In this document: piece by piece, positions 36,342-44,709 of the stretch
Layout: each line of letters opens with the position of its first letter
How positions within the stretch are numbered: the stretch's first letter is position 1
From: Ulvibacterium sp965228935
Lineage (GTDB): Bacteria; Bacteroidota; Bacteroidia; Flavobacteriales; Flavobacteriaceae
Direction: 5' to 3'
Assembly: GCF_965228935.1 (NCBI RefSeq)
Contig: NZ_OZ245846.1
Coordinates: 4,898,001 to 4,962,000, forward strand
Length of the DNA: 64,000 nucleotides
Notes under the pieces: generated by a model
Seen by the model: only the letters and a program-made list of their open reading frames with translations
Databases searched by the model: none
What the model was told of the DNA's origin: nothing
Made by a program: the position numbers and the translations under genes

Positions 36342-36825
36342 TGTTCCATCCAAGATATTGTACAGCTTTTTGAAGCATACTATGGATATTCGCGTTGGTG
36401 GATTCCAGAAGCAAATGGGGTTCCTCCAAAGACTCCCACTCCTGTTGCAGACTTTGATACACTTCAAAATCTGCATCGCTATAGGGCCTTTTCTTTTTTA
36501 ATCGTTCCCTGATAATGGATTCTTTCGCCCATACCTCGACAAAAAATAGGCTTTCCTTTGCCTGCTTAACAAAAGGTTTTCTAGTTTCATTTTTGTGGAA
36601 CGTGGCATCCAGTACCAAATTTTTATGATACCGGATGGCTTCCTTCATTTTTTGAAGCATCATATCATAGATCTTCGCCTTTTCCCCCTCCGAATACATT
36701 CTCATCTTGAAATTTTCCTTTCGCAACCGATCACTATTAACGTATTCGGCATGAATCATTTTTGCCAGCCTTTGGGCGAAATAACTTTTACCGCAACCGG
36801 GCAGGCCCAGGACGATTACAACCAT
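36322..36825 (-). CDS. AAA-type P-loop kinase (COG0645)
   Basis: 167 residues with Walker A GLPGCGKSYFA at the N-terminus, a VNSDRLRKE region typical of nucleotide-monophosphate-like kinases, and the ESLFFVEVWAKESIIRERL lid portion. It is the partner of the phosphotransferase-like protein encoded next (20 bp overlap). Conserved fusions of these two families suggest they phosphorylate a common small substrate. Function in the stress block is inferred only. Confidence 0.85.
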   Translation of the reverse strand: MVVIVLGLPGCGKSYFAQRLAKMIHAEYVNSDRLRKENFKMRMYSEGEKAKIYDMMLQKMKEAIRYHKNLVLDATFHKNETRKPFVKQAKESLFFVEVWAKESIIRERLKKKRPYSDADFEVYQSLQQEWESLEEPHLLLESTNANIHSMLQKAVQYLGWNNDKKPD

Positions 36826-36837
36826 ACTTTTTTTGTC

Positions 36838-37434
36838 TTAGGTGGTATTTTCAACTCGCCGTTTATCCTTCAATGCCCAATAAATGCCTTTCACATCCTC
36901 CACCCAAACATCGTACATGAAAATAAGCGTGATTTCCTCTATGGTTTCCAAAACCCCGATAACTATCATGACGTAAAAAAGCCAATACACAGGTCCAAAA
37001 AACAATGTCCACAAAATAAAGCTGGCCTGCATCACAGCCGAAACCTTGGCCAAATAGGTATGAAAGGCCGTCGCCTTGCCATATTTTTTCAAAGCTATCA
37101 GCATTTGGAAAATATAGGGTACGAACGCTATGGCGATAAGCAACAGGTTGTCCCGGATAAATGTATTTTCAAAGACCCATAGCCCAATGAGTCCCAATAC
37201 AAGGGTAATTTGATCACCCATGGAATCCAATTGCGAACCCCTGGCACTTGTAATCTTCAATTTCCTGGCCAGATAACCATCAATAGCATCGGTACTATAA
37301 CTTATGAGCAAAAACCAGGTAAACAATCTTCGCTCCTCAAACCAAATTAGCAAAAGCAACAAAGGCACTGCCAAGATGCGGTAAAATGAAAACCAATCGG
37401 CTATATTGAAATTTTTAAATGTGGGCATTTTCAT
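36838..37434 (-). CDS. CDP-alcohol phosphatidyltransferase
   Basis: 198 residues, about six membrane helices. The signature DG-x2-AR-x8-G-x3-D-x3-D is fully present (DGYLARKLKITSARG followed by SQLD and SMGD). These enzymes transfer a phosphatidyl group from CDP-diacylglycerol to an alcohol in phospholipid synthesis. It is the first gene of a three-gene operon with two kinases and has its own Fnr-type promoter upstream. The alcohol substrate is unclear. Confidence 0.9.
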   Translation of the reverse strand: MKMPTFKNFNIADWFSFYRILAVPLLLLLIWFEERRLFTWFLLISYSTDAIDGYLARKLKITSARGSQLDSMGDQITLVLGLIGLWVFENTFIRDNLLLIAIAFVPYIFQMLIALKKYGKATAFHTYLAKVSAVMQASFILWTLFFGPVYWLFYVMIVIGVLETIEEITLIFMYDVWVEDVKGIYWALKDKRRVENTT

Positions 37435-37521
37435 TTTTGGATTCTAATATAATTTTTTGACGGTGAGCCCCTGCGATGGTGGATTCTCCCGCCAAGGCGT
37501 CCCAATTAATGTCAACATGTT

Positions 37522-37565
37522 TAAAAGTAATCGAGGGAATCCTCAATCAAAATGACCAAAATCAT
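37522..37565 (-). promoter_or_regulatory. Fnr/Crp-type site plus -7 element, CDP-alcohol transferase operon
   Basis: ATGAC-CAAA-ATCAT (37552-37565) is followed on the minus strand by 22 nt and TACTTTTA (37522-37529). The first gene begins at 37434, leaving a leader of about 80 nt. A second site for the opposite strand lies 20 bp away. Confidence 0.75.
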
Positions 37566-37584
37566 ACGGATAATTATTCCCAAA

Positions 37585-37628
37585 CTGATACCCATCATTT
37601 TCATCTTGACATCATTTTTTTAGCTTCA
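37585..37628 (+). promoter_or_regulatory. Fnr/Crp-type site plus -7 element, USP/phosphoribosyltransferase operon
   Basis: CTGAT-ACCC-ATCAT (37585-37598) is followed by 22 nt and TAGCTTCA (37621-37628), a weak -7 match. Another possible -7 box, TAAATTTA, lies at 37632. The stress protein starts at 37646, so the leader would be very short. Confidence 0.6.
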
Positions 37629-37645
37629 TACTAAATTTAGAAGTG

Positions 37646-38497
37646 ATGAATACCATTCTATATGCCACCGACTATTCCGAGAATTCCGTAGCGGCCCTGC
37701 ATTTTGCATATGCATTGAGCAAGGAACTGAATGCCGAATTGATGGCCCTTCATGTATTTGATTTACCCCTGACCTTGGCCAGCACCATCTCCTATACCTA
37801 TTCACGAAAGGAAGTAAGGGCCTTCGGGGACCATCGTGAAAAACTGATTGCCTTTTGTAACGAACATCTCAGACACGAAAACCAACCCTTGGCCATTACG
37901 TGGAAAGTGGACGAAGGAAAGCCCGTCTCCGAAGTTATCATCAAAAACGCCAAAGAACTGGAGGTGAACTTAATCGTTGTGGGGACTAGGGGTGGAAGTC
38001 GTATTAAGGAAGTAATTTTGGGAAGTACGACCAGCGCGTTGATCAATTCCGCACCCTGTCCCGTTTTAGCCATACCCGAAGATGCCGATTTCCATGGCAT
38101 TAGAAAATTGGTGTATGCCACCGATTTTGAAGGCACCGATATCTTCGCCATTGAAAAAACGGTTGAGTTGGCAAAGCCTTTTGAGGCCGATATCCACTTG
38201 GTGCATGTATCCACAAAGCCCCGTCATACCAGCGAAGACCAAATGGAATGGTTCAGGAGGATGTTGCGTCATAAGGTGGCCTATGAGAACATCCGATTTG
38301 AACTTCTTTTTGGTGATGATGTTTTCTTGACACTACAGGAATATGTGGATGAAATTGAGCCTGATTTGGTCGCCATGCTGGAACGGGAAGGTCATAGCCT
38401 AATTAAAGGCCTTCGCCATCGTGACTTGGTAAAACGTATGAAAAGTGAAGGGCATTTACCCCTATTGAGCTATCACAAGAAGAACGTTGTTGTGTAG
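37646..38497 (+). CDS. Universal stress protein, two Usp domains
   Basis: 283 residues from the ATG at 37646 (a GTG at 37643 is in frame). The first Usp domain (ILYATDYSENSVAALHFAY) carries a full ATP-binding motif G-x2-G-x9-GS in VGTRGGSRIKEVILGSTT. The second (LVYATDFEGTDIFAIEKTV) ends in MLEREGHSLIKGLRHRDLV, as in the paralogue at 34338. It is transcribed from an Fnr-type promoter and followed by a phosphoribosyltransferase gene. Confidence 0.92.
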   Translation: MNTILYATDYSENSVAALHFAYALSKELNAELMALHVFDLPLTLASTISYTYSRKEVRAFGDHREKLIAFCNEHLRHENQPLAITWKVDEGKPVSEVIIKNAKELEVNLIVVGTRGGSRIKEVILGSTTSALINSAPCPVLAIPEDADFHGIRKLVYATDFEGTDIFAIEKTVELAKPFEADIHLVHVSTKPRHTSEDQMEWFRRMLRHKVAYENIRFELLFGDDVFLTLQEYVDEIEPDLVAMLEREGHSLIKGLRHRDLVKRMKSEGHLPLLSYHKKNVVV

Positions 38498-38590
38498 TCT
38501 TTTCCATAAAACCGATTGAACGGGTAAGGCTTTGATAGGGTGAATAAACCAAGATGGGACCTTAAGATTTTTTTGTATAAATCAACGATT

Positions 38591-39229
38591 ATGGGAATGT
38601 TCAGGAATAGAATTGACGCAGGAATTCAATTAGCGGAAAAATTGCTCAGGTTCAGAAATGAAAATGTAGTGGTCTTGGCCATACCTAGAGGTGGACTCCC
38701 TATCGGTTCTATTGTCGCCAAGACCTTAAACGCTCCTTTGGATGTGGCCCTTACCAAAAAAATAGGACACCCGGACCATAAGGAATATGCCATTGGGGCG
38801 GTTAGCCTGGACGATATTATACTCACCAATGCCCATGGCGTGCCCCAAGATTATATTGACAGGGAAATTGTACGAATACGGAAAAAACTTGGACAGCGCT
38901 ACGAGCACTACTATGAAGATAGGTGCCCGCAAAACCTAAAGGATAAGACCGTTATCATTGTGGATGATGGTGTGGCAACGGGCAATACCATTCTTGCTAC
39001 AATAGAACTAGCAGCCTATCAAAAGCCCCAAAAAATAATAGTCGCCATACCTGTAGCACCAAGCGCTGTCATCAGAAAATTTGAAACCATTCCCAATCTT
39101 ACCGAAACCATCTGCTTACAAACGCCCGCTGATTTTCAGGCCGTAGGACAGTTCTATAAAGTGTTTGGGCAGGTATCCGATCAAAGGGCCATACAATTGT
39201 TGGAGGAAACCAATGCCATTAACCCTTAA
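38591..39229 (+). CDS. Phosphoribosyltransferase-domain protein
   Basis: The frame opens at a GTG at 38540, but the ATG at 38591 gives the normal start of this family (FRNRIDAGIQLAEKL). The PRPP-binding motif is VIIVDDGVATGNT, with the upstream PRGGLPIG loop. About 212 residues. Such proteins are often linked with stress and dormancy genes and their substrates are unknown. It follows the USP gene by 93 bp and overlaps the end of the convergent rtcB gene by 11 bp. Confidence 0.88.
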   Translation: MGMFRNRIDAGIQLAEKLLRFRNENVVVLAIPRGGLPIGSIVAKTLNAPLDVALTKKIGHPDHKEYAIGAVSLDDIILTNAHGVPQDYIDREIVRIRKKLGQRYEHYYEDRCPQNLKDKTVIIVDDGVATGNTILATIELAAYQKPQKIIVAIPVAPSAVIRKFETIPNLTETICLQTPADFQAVGQFYKVFGQVSDQRAIQLLEETNAINP

Positions 39230-40712
39230 TAACCGCTACCGGTTTCAATTTTGCTACTTTTTTTGCTATTCCCGAGGCATTTACGACATCAACAACCGAA
39301 CCCACATCCTTGTAAGCTACAGGAGCTTCTTCCGCAATGCCCCTAAAGGAACCGGCCTCGATAAAAACACCCTGTTCCCTAAGCTCTTCTTTAAGAACAG
39401 GGGCATTGACCACTCGTTTGGCCGCACTTCTCGAAAGTCGTCTTCCTGCACCATGACAACAGGATCCAAAGGTCATTTCATGGCTTTTGGAGGTACCGGC
39501 AAGGACATATGAGCATGTACCCATACTTCCCGGAATGATTACCGGCTGTCCGGCTTCCCTAAACGCAAGCGGTAACTCCTCAAATCCTGGACCAAAGGCA
39601 CGTGTTGCACCTTTACGATGTACTATGACCTTTTGGGGCGTACCCTCGATAGTGTGCATCTCAATCTTTGCAATGTTATGCGCCACATCATAAATCAACC
39701 TCAAGTCCCCACCCTTTTTACCAAAAATATTTTCCCAGGCCCTTTTAACTTCCCAAGAAATGATTTGTCTGTTGCACCAGGCAAAATTAGCCGCTGCGCA
39801 CATGGCTTTAAAGTATTCCTGTCCTTCTGTTGAATTAAAAGGAACACAGGTCAATTCCCTATCCGGTACATGTATCCCATACTGCGACGTGACCGCCATC
39901 ATTTTACGAATATGGTCCGTTGCCACTTGATGCCCCAAGCCCCGGGAACCTGTATGAATCAAAAGGACTATCTGACCTTTTTGTAAACCATAGGTCTTGG
40001 CAATGGCGTTATCGTATGTCTCCTCCACAAAATCGACCTCCACAAAATGATTGCCCGAGCCTATGGTTCCTAATTGATCCAATCCTCTATTTTTGGCCAT
40101 TGTGGAAACAAAGGCAGGGTCTGCATCCTTCAATTTTCCATAACTTTCCATATAGGATAGGCTTTCCCTTGTTCCATATCCATGATCCACGGCCCAATGG
40201 GCGCCCTCCACAAGTACTTCGTCCAGTTGTTCGATGGAAAGTTTAATTGTTCCCCCCTTTCCCATGCCCGAAGGGACTTGTGCATACAATTCCTTAGATA
40301 GGACTTCCATGATATCCTTGTTGTCCTGTATCTGAAGTTGTGATGTAAGCAGTTGTACCCCACAGTTGATATCATAGCCTATTCCTCCCGGTGAAATAAC
40401 CCCTTCCGGGTAGTCCATTGCCGCCACCCCTCCAATGGGAAAACCATAGCCCTCATGTACATCCGGCATCACCATCGATGCTTTTTTGATACCTGGAAGT
40501 GTAGCTACATTGACCAATTGATTAAGGGATCTGTCCTTGATAATGGCATCAAGAAGACTCTCCGAGGCAAGGATTTGGGCAGGGACACGCATGTCCTCCC
40601 GAAAGGATTTTGGAATCTCCCACAGATAGTCCTCCAATTTTGTTATATGCTCTTTTTGGACTTTTTTCACACCTCTAAATCCAACAAGTTGGTATTTTAA
40701 AGAAAAACGCAC
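39219..40712 (-). CDS. rtcB: RtcB RNA-splicing ligase
   Basis: 497 residues. The metal and guanylate-binding motifs of RtcB are present: GGIGYDINCGV with the active-site Cys, GSGNHFVEV, HTGSRGLGHQ, and the C-terminal SCCHGAGRRLSR with the His that takes the GMP. RtcB joins 2',3'-cyclic phosphate or 3'-phosphate RNA ends to 5'-OH ends, which serves RNA repair in bacteria. The archease gene lies 32 bp upstream on the same strand, its known activating partner. Confidence 0.95.
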   Translation of the reverse strand: MRFSLKYQLVGFRGVKKVQKEHITKLEDYLWEIPKSFREDMRVPAQILASESLLDAIIKDRSLNQLVNVATLPGIKKASMVMPDVHEGYGFPIGGVAAMDYPEGVISPGGIGYDINCGVQLLTSQLQIQDNKDIMEVLSKELYAQVPSGMGKGGTIKLSIEQLDEVLVEGAHWAVDHGYGTRESLSYMESYGKLKDADPAFVSTMAKNRGLDQLGTIGSGNHFVEVDFVEETYDNAIAKTYGLQKGQIVLLIHTGSRGLGHQVATDHIRKMMAVTSQYGIHVPDRELTCVPFNSTEGQEYFKAMCAAANFAWCNRQIISWEVKRAWENIFGKKGGDLRLIYDVAHNIAKIEMHTIEGTPQKVIVHRKGATRAFGPGFEELPLAFREAGQPVIIPGSMGTCSYVLAGTSKSHEMTFGSCCHGAGRRLSRSAAKRVVNAPVLKEELREQGVFIEAGSFRGIAEEAPVAYKDVGSVVDVVNASGIAKKVAKLKPVAVIKG

Positions 40713-40744
40713 TCAAATAGCGTTCTCGTTTTGGTATTAAAAAA

Positions 40745-41155
40745 TTAAAGGTCAAAAATGATATTGGTCTCCAAACAACCTTGGGCATTTCTTGATATAG
40801 CCGCTTCATGGTAGGTCACTCCCTTGATTTCCTCATCAAACTGGTCGAACCATATGCCATATAGCTGGGCATCGACCTTTGTAGCCGAGAGTTCTGAAAA
40901 GTAGACATGGCAGAAAAGGGTCTTTTGTATATAGGAAAGGGCCAGTACGTCGGATAAAAAATCGATCAAGAGACAAGTTGTGTCATTGGAAGATATAACT
41001 ATCCTCATGGAACAATCATAATGATCAATGGTATCGCAACACCCTTCCTTTAGAATTTGCGCCATTTCCCTTAGGCTATTCTTAAAAAGTTCTTGGAGCG
41101 TATACCCGCTTACCTGTATCCCAATATCCGCTATATGTTCCATGGATTGTGCCAT
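40745..41155 (-). CDS. Archease
   Basis: 136 residues of the archease family: EHIADIGIQVSGYTLQELF at the start, LLIDFLSDVLALSYIQ in the middle and GVTYHEAAI near the end. These hold the Asp and Glu residues used in metal handling. Archease speeds up guanylation and turnover of RtcB. The gene precedes rtcB with 32 bp between them, so the two are co-transcribed. An Fnr-type palindrome lies at 41228 upstream, with unusual spacing. Confidence 0.92.
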   Translation of the reverse strand: MAQSMEHIADIGIQVSGYTLQELFKNSLREMAQILKEGCCDTIDHYDCSMRIVISSNDTTCLLIDFLSDVLALSYIQKTLFCHVYFSELSATKVDAQLYGIWFDQFDEEIKGVTYHEAAISRNAQGCLETNIIFDL

Positions 41156-41227
41156 TGTTCAATTGTTTTTGTCCACAATATTTGATTTCCGCTTTGTATG
41201 AATATGACAAAATGTATTAATCCCACA

Positions 41228-41241
41228 ATGATTCAAATCAG
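41228..41241 (-). promoter_or_regulatory. Fnr/Crp-type palindrome upstream of archease-rtcB
   Basis: ATGAT-TCAA-ATCAG matches the core TGAY-N4-RTCA, about 73 bp before the archease start. Unlike the other sites, no -7 element is found 22 nt downstream. A TACATTTTG string sits only 11 nt away on the minus strand. It could be a site with a different role. Confidence 0.45.
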
Positions 41242-41309
41242 TCTTATGAATTTTAACGTTTGGCAAACCTTTTTTGGAAAAAGCTCGGATTCTAGGAATT
41301 TTAAAATAA

Positions 41310-41354
41310 AAAAGTACTGCCAAGGGAAGGATACTTAGTTTTGGCAGTACTTTT
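41310..41354 (-). terminator. Rho-independent terminator after dodecin gene
   Basis: A perfect 14-bp stem, AAAAGTACTGCCAA (41310-41323) with TTGGCAGTACTTTT (41341-41354), around a 17-nt loop, and a T-rich tail on the minus strand. It separates the dodecin gene from the archease-rtcB genes. A weaker 9-bp hairpin (41358-41384) overlaps the dodecin stop codon. Confidence 0.8.
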
Positions 41355-41379
41355 AGATAATCCTTGTTCAAAAAAAGGA

Positions 41380-41586
41380 TTATACTTCCACAATACCAAA
41401 AGTAACTTTGGCATTCACGCGATATTCAACAATTTGATTATCGCTTACGGTCACCTGCATATCCTGGATATAAACAGATTTGATGTTCTTTACGGTCTTA
41501 GATGCCTCATCGACAATATTTTGGATGGCATCTTCAAAATCCTGAGTGCTATTGCCCAAGACTTCGATTACTTTTAAAACGGACAT
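41380..41586 (-). CDS. Dodecin (flavin-binding)
   Basis: 68 residues of the dodecin fold: VLKVIEVLGNSTQDFEDAIQ, then VKNIKSVYIQDMQV and VEYRVNAKVTFGI. Dodecins form hollow dodecamers that store or buffer flavins. The usual flavin-stacking Trp is not evident in this copy; a Tyr (SVYIQD) may take its place. It follows the PepSY-like gene by 52 bp and ends in a strong terminator. Confidence 0.9.
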   Translation of the reverse strand: MSVLKVIEVLGNSTQDFEDAIQNIVDEASKTVKNIKSVYIQDMQVTVSDNQIVEYRVNAKVTFGIVEV

Positions 41587-41638
41587 ACTATATATTTTTA
41601 AGTGAATAATAATTTATATGGGTTATGGCAAATACATC

Positions 41639-42148
41639 TTATAAAAATTCTCCTGTTTCGTCAATTTTCACACGAATAGTCTCGTCCCCATTTTCCAATT
41701 TTAGCTTGTACTTTTTTACCGCACCCTTTTTCCTATGGTAGCTTACCAAATAAATATCCTTGGTTACGGTCCATCCGGGGAAACGTTTTAGGACGGCCTC
41801 CCGTATTGGGTTTGGTAAATTAATATCCTTGAACTTTTCGGCAGTACGAATCAAATTTCCATCCTTGTCATAAGCCGCAAGAATTTTACCTTCCGGAAGG
41901 TAAAAACTGATTTGGTACAGATTGTATTCGTCCTGATAAAAATCAAAACCCTTTGGATTATAGGCAGCTACTTTGCGTTCTAACAATTCAACAGGAATGG
42001 AAGCTACTTCTTGTGTGTTTACATCCTTTAGGTATCTATAATTCGTAGCATATACTATTACCTCGGAGAGTTTTTTCGTATCTACGGTCTGTGCATAAGT
42101 GGGGAAGGTGAAGCCGATGGCCAATAGGCCCAAAACAACTTTTTTCAT
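41639..42148 (-). CDS. Secreted PepSY-like protein
   Basis: 169 residues with a signal peptide (VVLGLLAIGFTFPTYAQ). The mature part has a repeated beta-alpha pattern of the BLIP/PepSY-like kind: LPNPIREAVLKRFPGWTVTKD, then KKYKLKLENGDETIRVKIDETGEF. Such proteins are frequent in Flavobacteriia and of unknown role. It is the first gene of the dodecin operon under an Fnr-type promoter with a perfect -7 box. Confidence 0.75.
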   Translation of the reverse strand: MKKVVLGLLAIGFTFPTYAQTVDTKKLSEVIVYATNYRYLKDVNTQEVASIPVELLERKVAAYNPKGFDFYQDEYNLYQISFYLPEGKILAAYDKDGNLIRTAEKFKDINLPNPIREAVLKRFPGWTVTKDIYLVSYHRKKGAVKKYKLKLENGDETIRVKIDETGEFL

Positions 42149-42216
42149 AACTATGGATTTATGTTAATACTACTTAAGTAAATACTGGATGAACATTCTT
42201 CCTATGTTCGCCGGAT

Positions 42217-42260
42217 CAAATGTATTCGGGTTATGGTAGTTCCGCAATGACCTGGATCAT
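42217..42260 (-). promoter_or_regulatory. Fnr/Crp-type site plus -7 element, PepSY/dodecin operon
   Basis: ATGAC-CTGG-ATCAT (42247-42260), then on the minus strand 22 nt and a perfect TACATTTG (42217-42224). The PepSY-like gene begins at 42148. Confidence 0.8.
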
Positions 42261-42335
42261 TCCGCTCGTTATTCCCTTTTCATGATAAAAAAAGGGTAGA
42301 AAAATCAAGTGTTTTAAAAGGTTGTGGAGGAAAGT

Positions 42336-42713
42336 TTAGGAGAGCTTTTTTCTTTGTAAACACTTTTTAATCGAGGTCAGAAGATCTTCAAGTTCCAAAG
42401 GTTTTATCAAGTAATCGTCCGCACCCAGATCCAATCCTTTTTGGATATCCGTTTTTTCCGCCCTGGCACTAAAAAAAATGAAGGGGATCTTCTTATAATC
42501 AGAGTGCTTCCCCAAAGTGACCAGCAACGTAAGTCCGTCCATTTCCGGCATTAGCAAATCGCATATGATAAGATCGGGTATAAAATCAGCTAATTTTTTA
42601 AGACCTTCCCTTCCGTTTTTGGCCTTAATGACCTGATAACCCTCGAGCTCCAAAAGTTCAGCTGTATTCTCCAAGATACCGATATGATCTTCAATAAGCA
42701 AAATAGTGGTCAT
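42336..42713 (-). CDS. Stand-alone receiver-domain response regulator
   Basis: 125 residues, one receiver domain: acidic pair LLIEDH, phosphoacceptor in LIICDLLMPEMDG, Thr/Ser in FFSARAE and Lys in LIKPLELEDL. There is no output domain, so it must act through protein partners. No histidine kinase lies nearby. The upstream gap contains the inverted repeat TTGATTT-TCACG-AAATCAA at 42720-42738, seven bases before the start codon, which could be a control site. Confidence 0.9.
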   Translation of the reverse strand: MTTILLIEDHIGILENTAELLELEGYQVIKAKNGREGLKKLADFIPDLIICDLLMPEMDGLTLLVTLGKHSDYKKIPFIFFSARAEKTDIQKGLDLGADDYLIKPLELEDLLTSIKKCLQRKKLS

Positions 42714-42879
42714 TGGCCGTTGATTTTCACGAAATCAAATCCTAAGAAAGTAAGTAGCATGTCATAAATATAATAGTTCTCGAAAGAATAATCCCTTGTT
42801 TACGTAGGACTCCTTTACGGGAAATCGCAAAATACCAAAGATACGACCAAATATTGCTTCTTGAAGGGAAGCCATTTTC

Positions 42880-42923
42880 CTGATCTACATCATATTGAAA
42901 GAAACATTTCTCCCCTATTTTTA
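42880..42923 (+). promoter_or_regulatory. Fnr/Crp-type site plus -7 element, PPOX gene
   Basis: CTGAT-CTAC-ATCAT (42880-42893), then 22 nt and TATTTTTA (42916-42923). The downstream gene starts at 42954, about 25 nt after the expected start of transcription. Confidence 0.7.
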
Positions 42924-42953
42924 TTTCATAAATACTACAATTATCAAAGCGTT

Positions 42954-43412
42954 ATGATAAAGGATTTAGGTTCCAGGGAATGCATTCAACTGCTCTGCGA
43001 CAACTACATTGGCCATTTGGCCTACATTGCCGGTGAGAGTCCTTTTGTAATCCCCATTACCTATTACTATGACCAAGCGCACAACAGTATTATCAGTTAT
43101 TCCCTGGAGGGCCATAAAATTGATGCTATGCGGAAAAACCGATCGGTATCCATGGAGGTCGATGAAATTGAGTCGGTAAATCGTTGGAAATCGGTCTTGG
43201 CGCACGGCCAATTTGAGGAACTCAGCGGCATCGATGCCAAGAACCTACTTCATGAATTTTCAAAAGGGGTAAAGGAGATCATCAACCGTAAGGAGACCAA
43301 GAAGTTGCGATTTATTTCTGAATTCTCAAGCAAACTCGGGGCAGAGGGCACCTCCCCGATAGTTTATCGGATTCAACTCTTGGGGATTACGGGAAAACAA
43401 AGATCAGGTTGA
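42954..43412 (+). CDS. Pyridoxamine 5'-phosphate oxidase-like flavin-binding protein
   Basis: The ATG at 42954 gives 152 residues and fits the promoter at 42880; an earlier frame start at 42861 would lie within the control site. The split-barrel flavin-binding fold shows in IQLLCDNYIGHLAYIAGESPF (in parts), VIPITYYYDQ, IISYSLEGHKIDAMRKN and SVSMEVDEIE, as in the NimA-like/PPOX family. Such proteins bind FMN, F420 or haem. Single gene. Confidence 0.82.
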   Translation: MIKDLGSRECIQLLCDNYIGHLAYIAGESPFVIPITYYYDQAHNSIISYSLEGHKIDAMRKNRSVSMEVDEIESVNRWKSVLAHGQFEELSGIDAKNLLHEFSKGVKEIINRKETKKLRFISEFSSKLGAEGTSPIVYRIQLLGITGKQRSG

Positions 43413-43562
43413 TAAGGTTCGGTATTTAGTGCCCTCCCATCTTTAAAAGGCCAATCCCGTAGAATTAACCACAATTCCAAAACAGTGTACTTGTCCCAAT
43501 ACTCTTCCGCAGTGCCGTTGCCTTGATTTTGGGAAAGACCGGAAACACGGATTGTCTTGGGT

Positions 43563-43606
43563 ATGACACAGGTCATTGTACAAAATTCCCGCCCCATTTT
43601 CCTTTG
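43563..43606 (+). promoter_or_regulatory. Fnr/Crp-type site plus -7 element, OmpA-family gene
   Basis: The perfect palindrome ATGAC-ACAG-GTCAT (43563-43576), 22 nt, then TTCCTTTG (43599-43606, one mismatch to TAnnTTTG). The ATG of the lipoprotein is at 43641. Confidence 0.75.
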
Positions 43607-43640
43607 CACAAGCATTTATGATAAATTAAAACCCAAAGCA

Positions 43641-44504
43641 ATGAACACTTTAAGGATTATGGCGATGCTGGGGATACTGGCATTGGCCTCTTGCGTAAGC
43701 CAGAAAAAGTATATGGCCCTTCAGGAAAAGGTGGAAGTATGTGAAAGCACATTGGGCGATAGCCGGAACAAGGTTGCCGTGCTTGAAAATAATCTGGCAA
43801 ATGAAAAAAATCGTGTAAAATCATTGGAGCAACAAATGGAATATTTCAAAAGCACCAATACCGATCTCTTGGCCAGACTTTCCGATCTATCCGTAGTAAG
43901 TAAATCAGGGGCGGAAAGTATTAAACAATCCTTGGAGGCATTGAACGAACAGAACAGATACATCAAAGATCTCACCACCTCAATGCAGCGCAAGGATTCC
44001 ATAAATCTAGTACTGGTCATGAATCTAAAGCGTTCCTTGGACGATTTTAACGATGACGACATCAATATAGAGGTAAAGAAAGGTGTGGTCTATGTCTCCA
44101 TTTCGGATAAGATGCTATTCCGTTCGGGGAGTTACCAAATTAGTGATCGGGCCGAAGAAGTCATTGGTAAAATAGCCAAGATCGTAAACGACCACAACGA
44201 ACTGGATATTTTGGTAGAAGGGCATACGGACAATGTACCCATTGCCAACGAATGCATGATGGACAATTGGGATTTAAGCGTTAAACGGGCTACTTCGATA
44301 GTTAGGTTGATGCAAAACAAATTTGGCGTGCAACCCTCGCGGATGACCGCCGGAGGTCGTTCCGAATATCTCCCCAAGACTACCAACGAAACTGTGGAGG
44401 GACGGGCCAAAAATCGTAGGACGGAAATCGTAATCCTGCCCAAATTGGATCAGTTTTTTGAGCTTTTGGAACCCCCTACAGCAAGTATTCAAGAAAACGG
44501 ATAA
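43641..44504 (+). CDS. OmpA-family peptidoglycan-binding lipoprotein
   Basis: 287 residues from the ATG at 43641 (the frame opens at 43557, but lipobox LALASC fits this start). A coiled-coil segment (about 25-110, rich in heptads such as LENNLANEKNRVKSLEQQ) is followed by an OmpA C-terminal domain: LVEGHTDNVPI, DLSVKRATSIVRLM, GRSEYLPKTTNETVEGRAKNRR in pieces. The domain binds peptidoglycan and links it to the outer membrane. Its Fnr-type promoter connects it with the other envelope genes here. Confidence 0.9.
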   Translation: MNTLRIMAMLGILALASCVSQKKYMALQEKVEVCESTLGDSRNKVAVLENNLANEKNRVKSLEQQMEYFKSTNTDLLARLSDLSVVSKSGAESIKQSLEALNEQNRYIKDLTTSMQRKDSINLVLVMNLKRSLDDFNDDDINIEVKKGVVYVSISDKMLFRSGSYQISDRAEEVIGKIAKIVNDHNELDILVEGHTDNVPIANECMMDNWDLSVKRATSIVRLMQNKFGVQPSRMTAGGRSEYLPKTTNETVEGRAKNRRTEIVILPKLDQFFELLEPPTASIQENG

Positions 44505-44580
44505 TATATTGGATCAAACCGCTCCCCTATTTACGGAGCCATGGGTTTTAACGAATAATAAAATTGCCGGATGCCATTTG

Positions 44581-44709
44581 ATTATTGGGTTCTTAGGTTA
44601 TTTTGACGTAACGCAACAATAACTTGGGTACCCAGTAAACCCGCAACTTTTGAAAAATCGGGGCACTGAAAGTACAGGGGTCCAACTAACGATCGCGACC
44701 AACGAACAA
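44581..44709 (+). repeat. Relic copy of the region upstream of the USP at 61338
   Basis: The stretch shares ordered blocks with 61161-61344: ATTGGGTT, GGTTATTT, AACAATAACTTG, CTTTTGAAAA versus CCCTTGAAAA, ACTGAAAGT and CAACTAACGAT, ending GACCAACGAACAA where the other has GACCAATGAAAAA at the start codon. Here no stress-protein gene follows. It may be a mobile intergenic repeat or the leftover of a gene duplication. Confidence 0.6.

Noticed and set aside
41159..41371. 70-codon minus-strand frame between archease and dodecin
   Set aside because: It runs through the strong terminator hairpin and the Fnr-type palindrome and has no family-like pattern.
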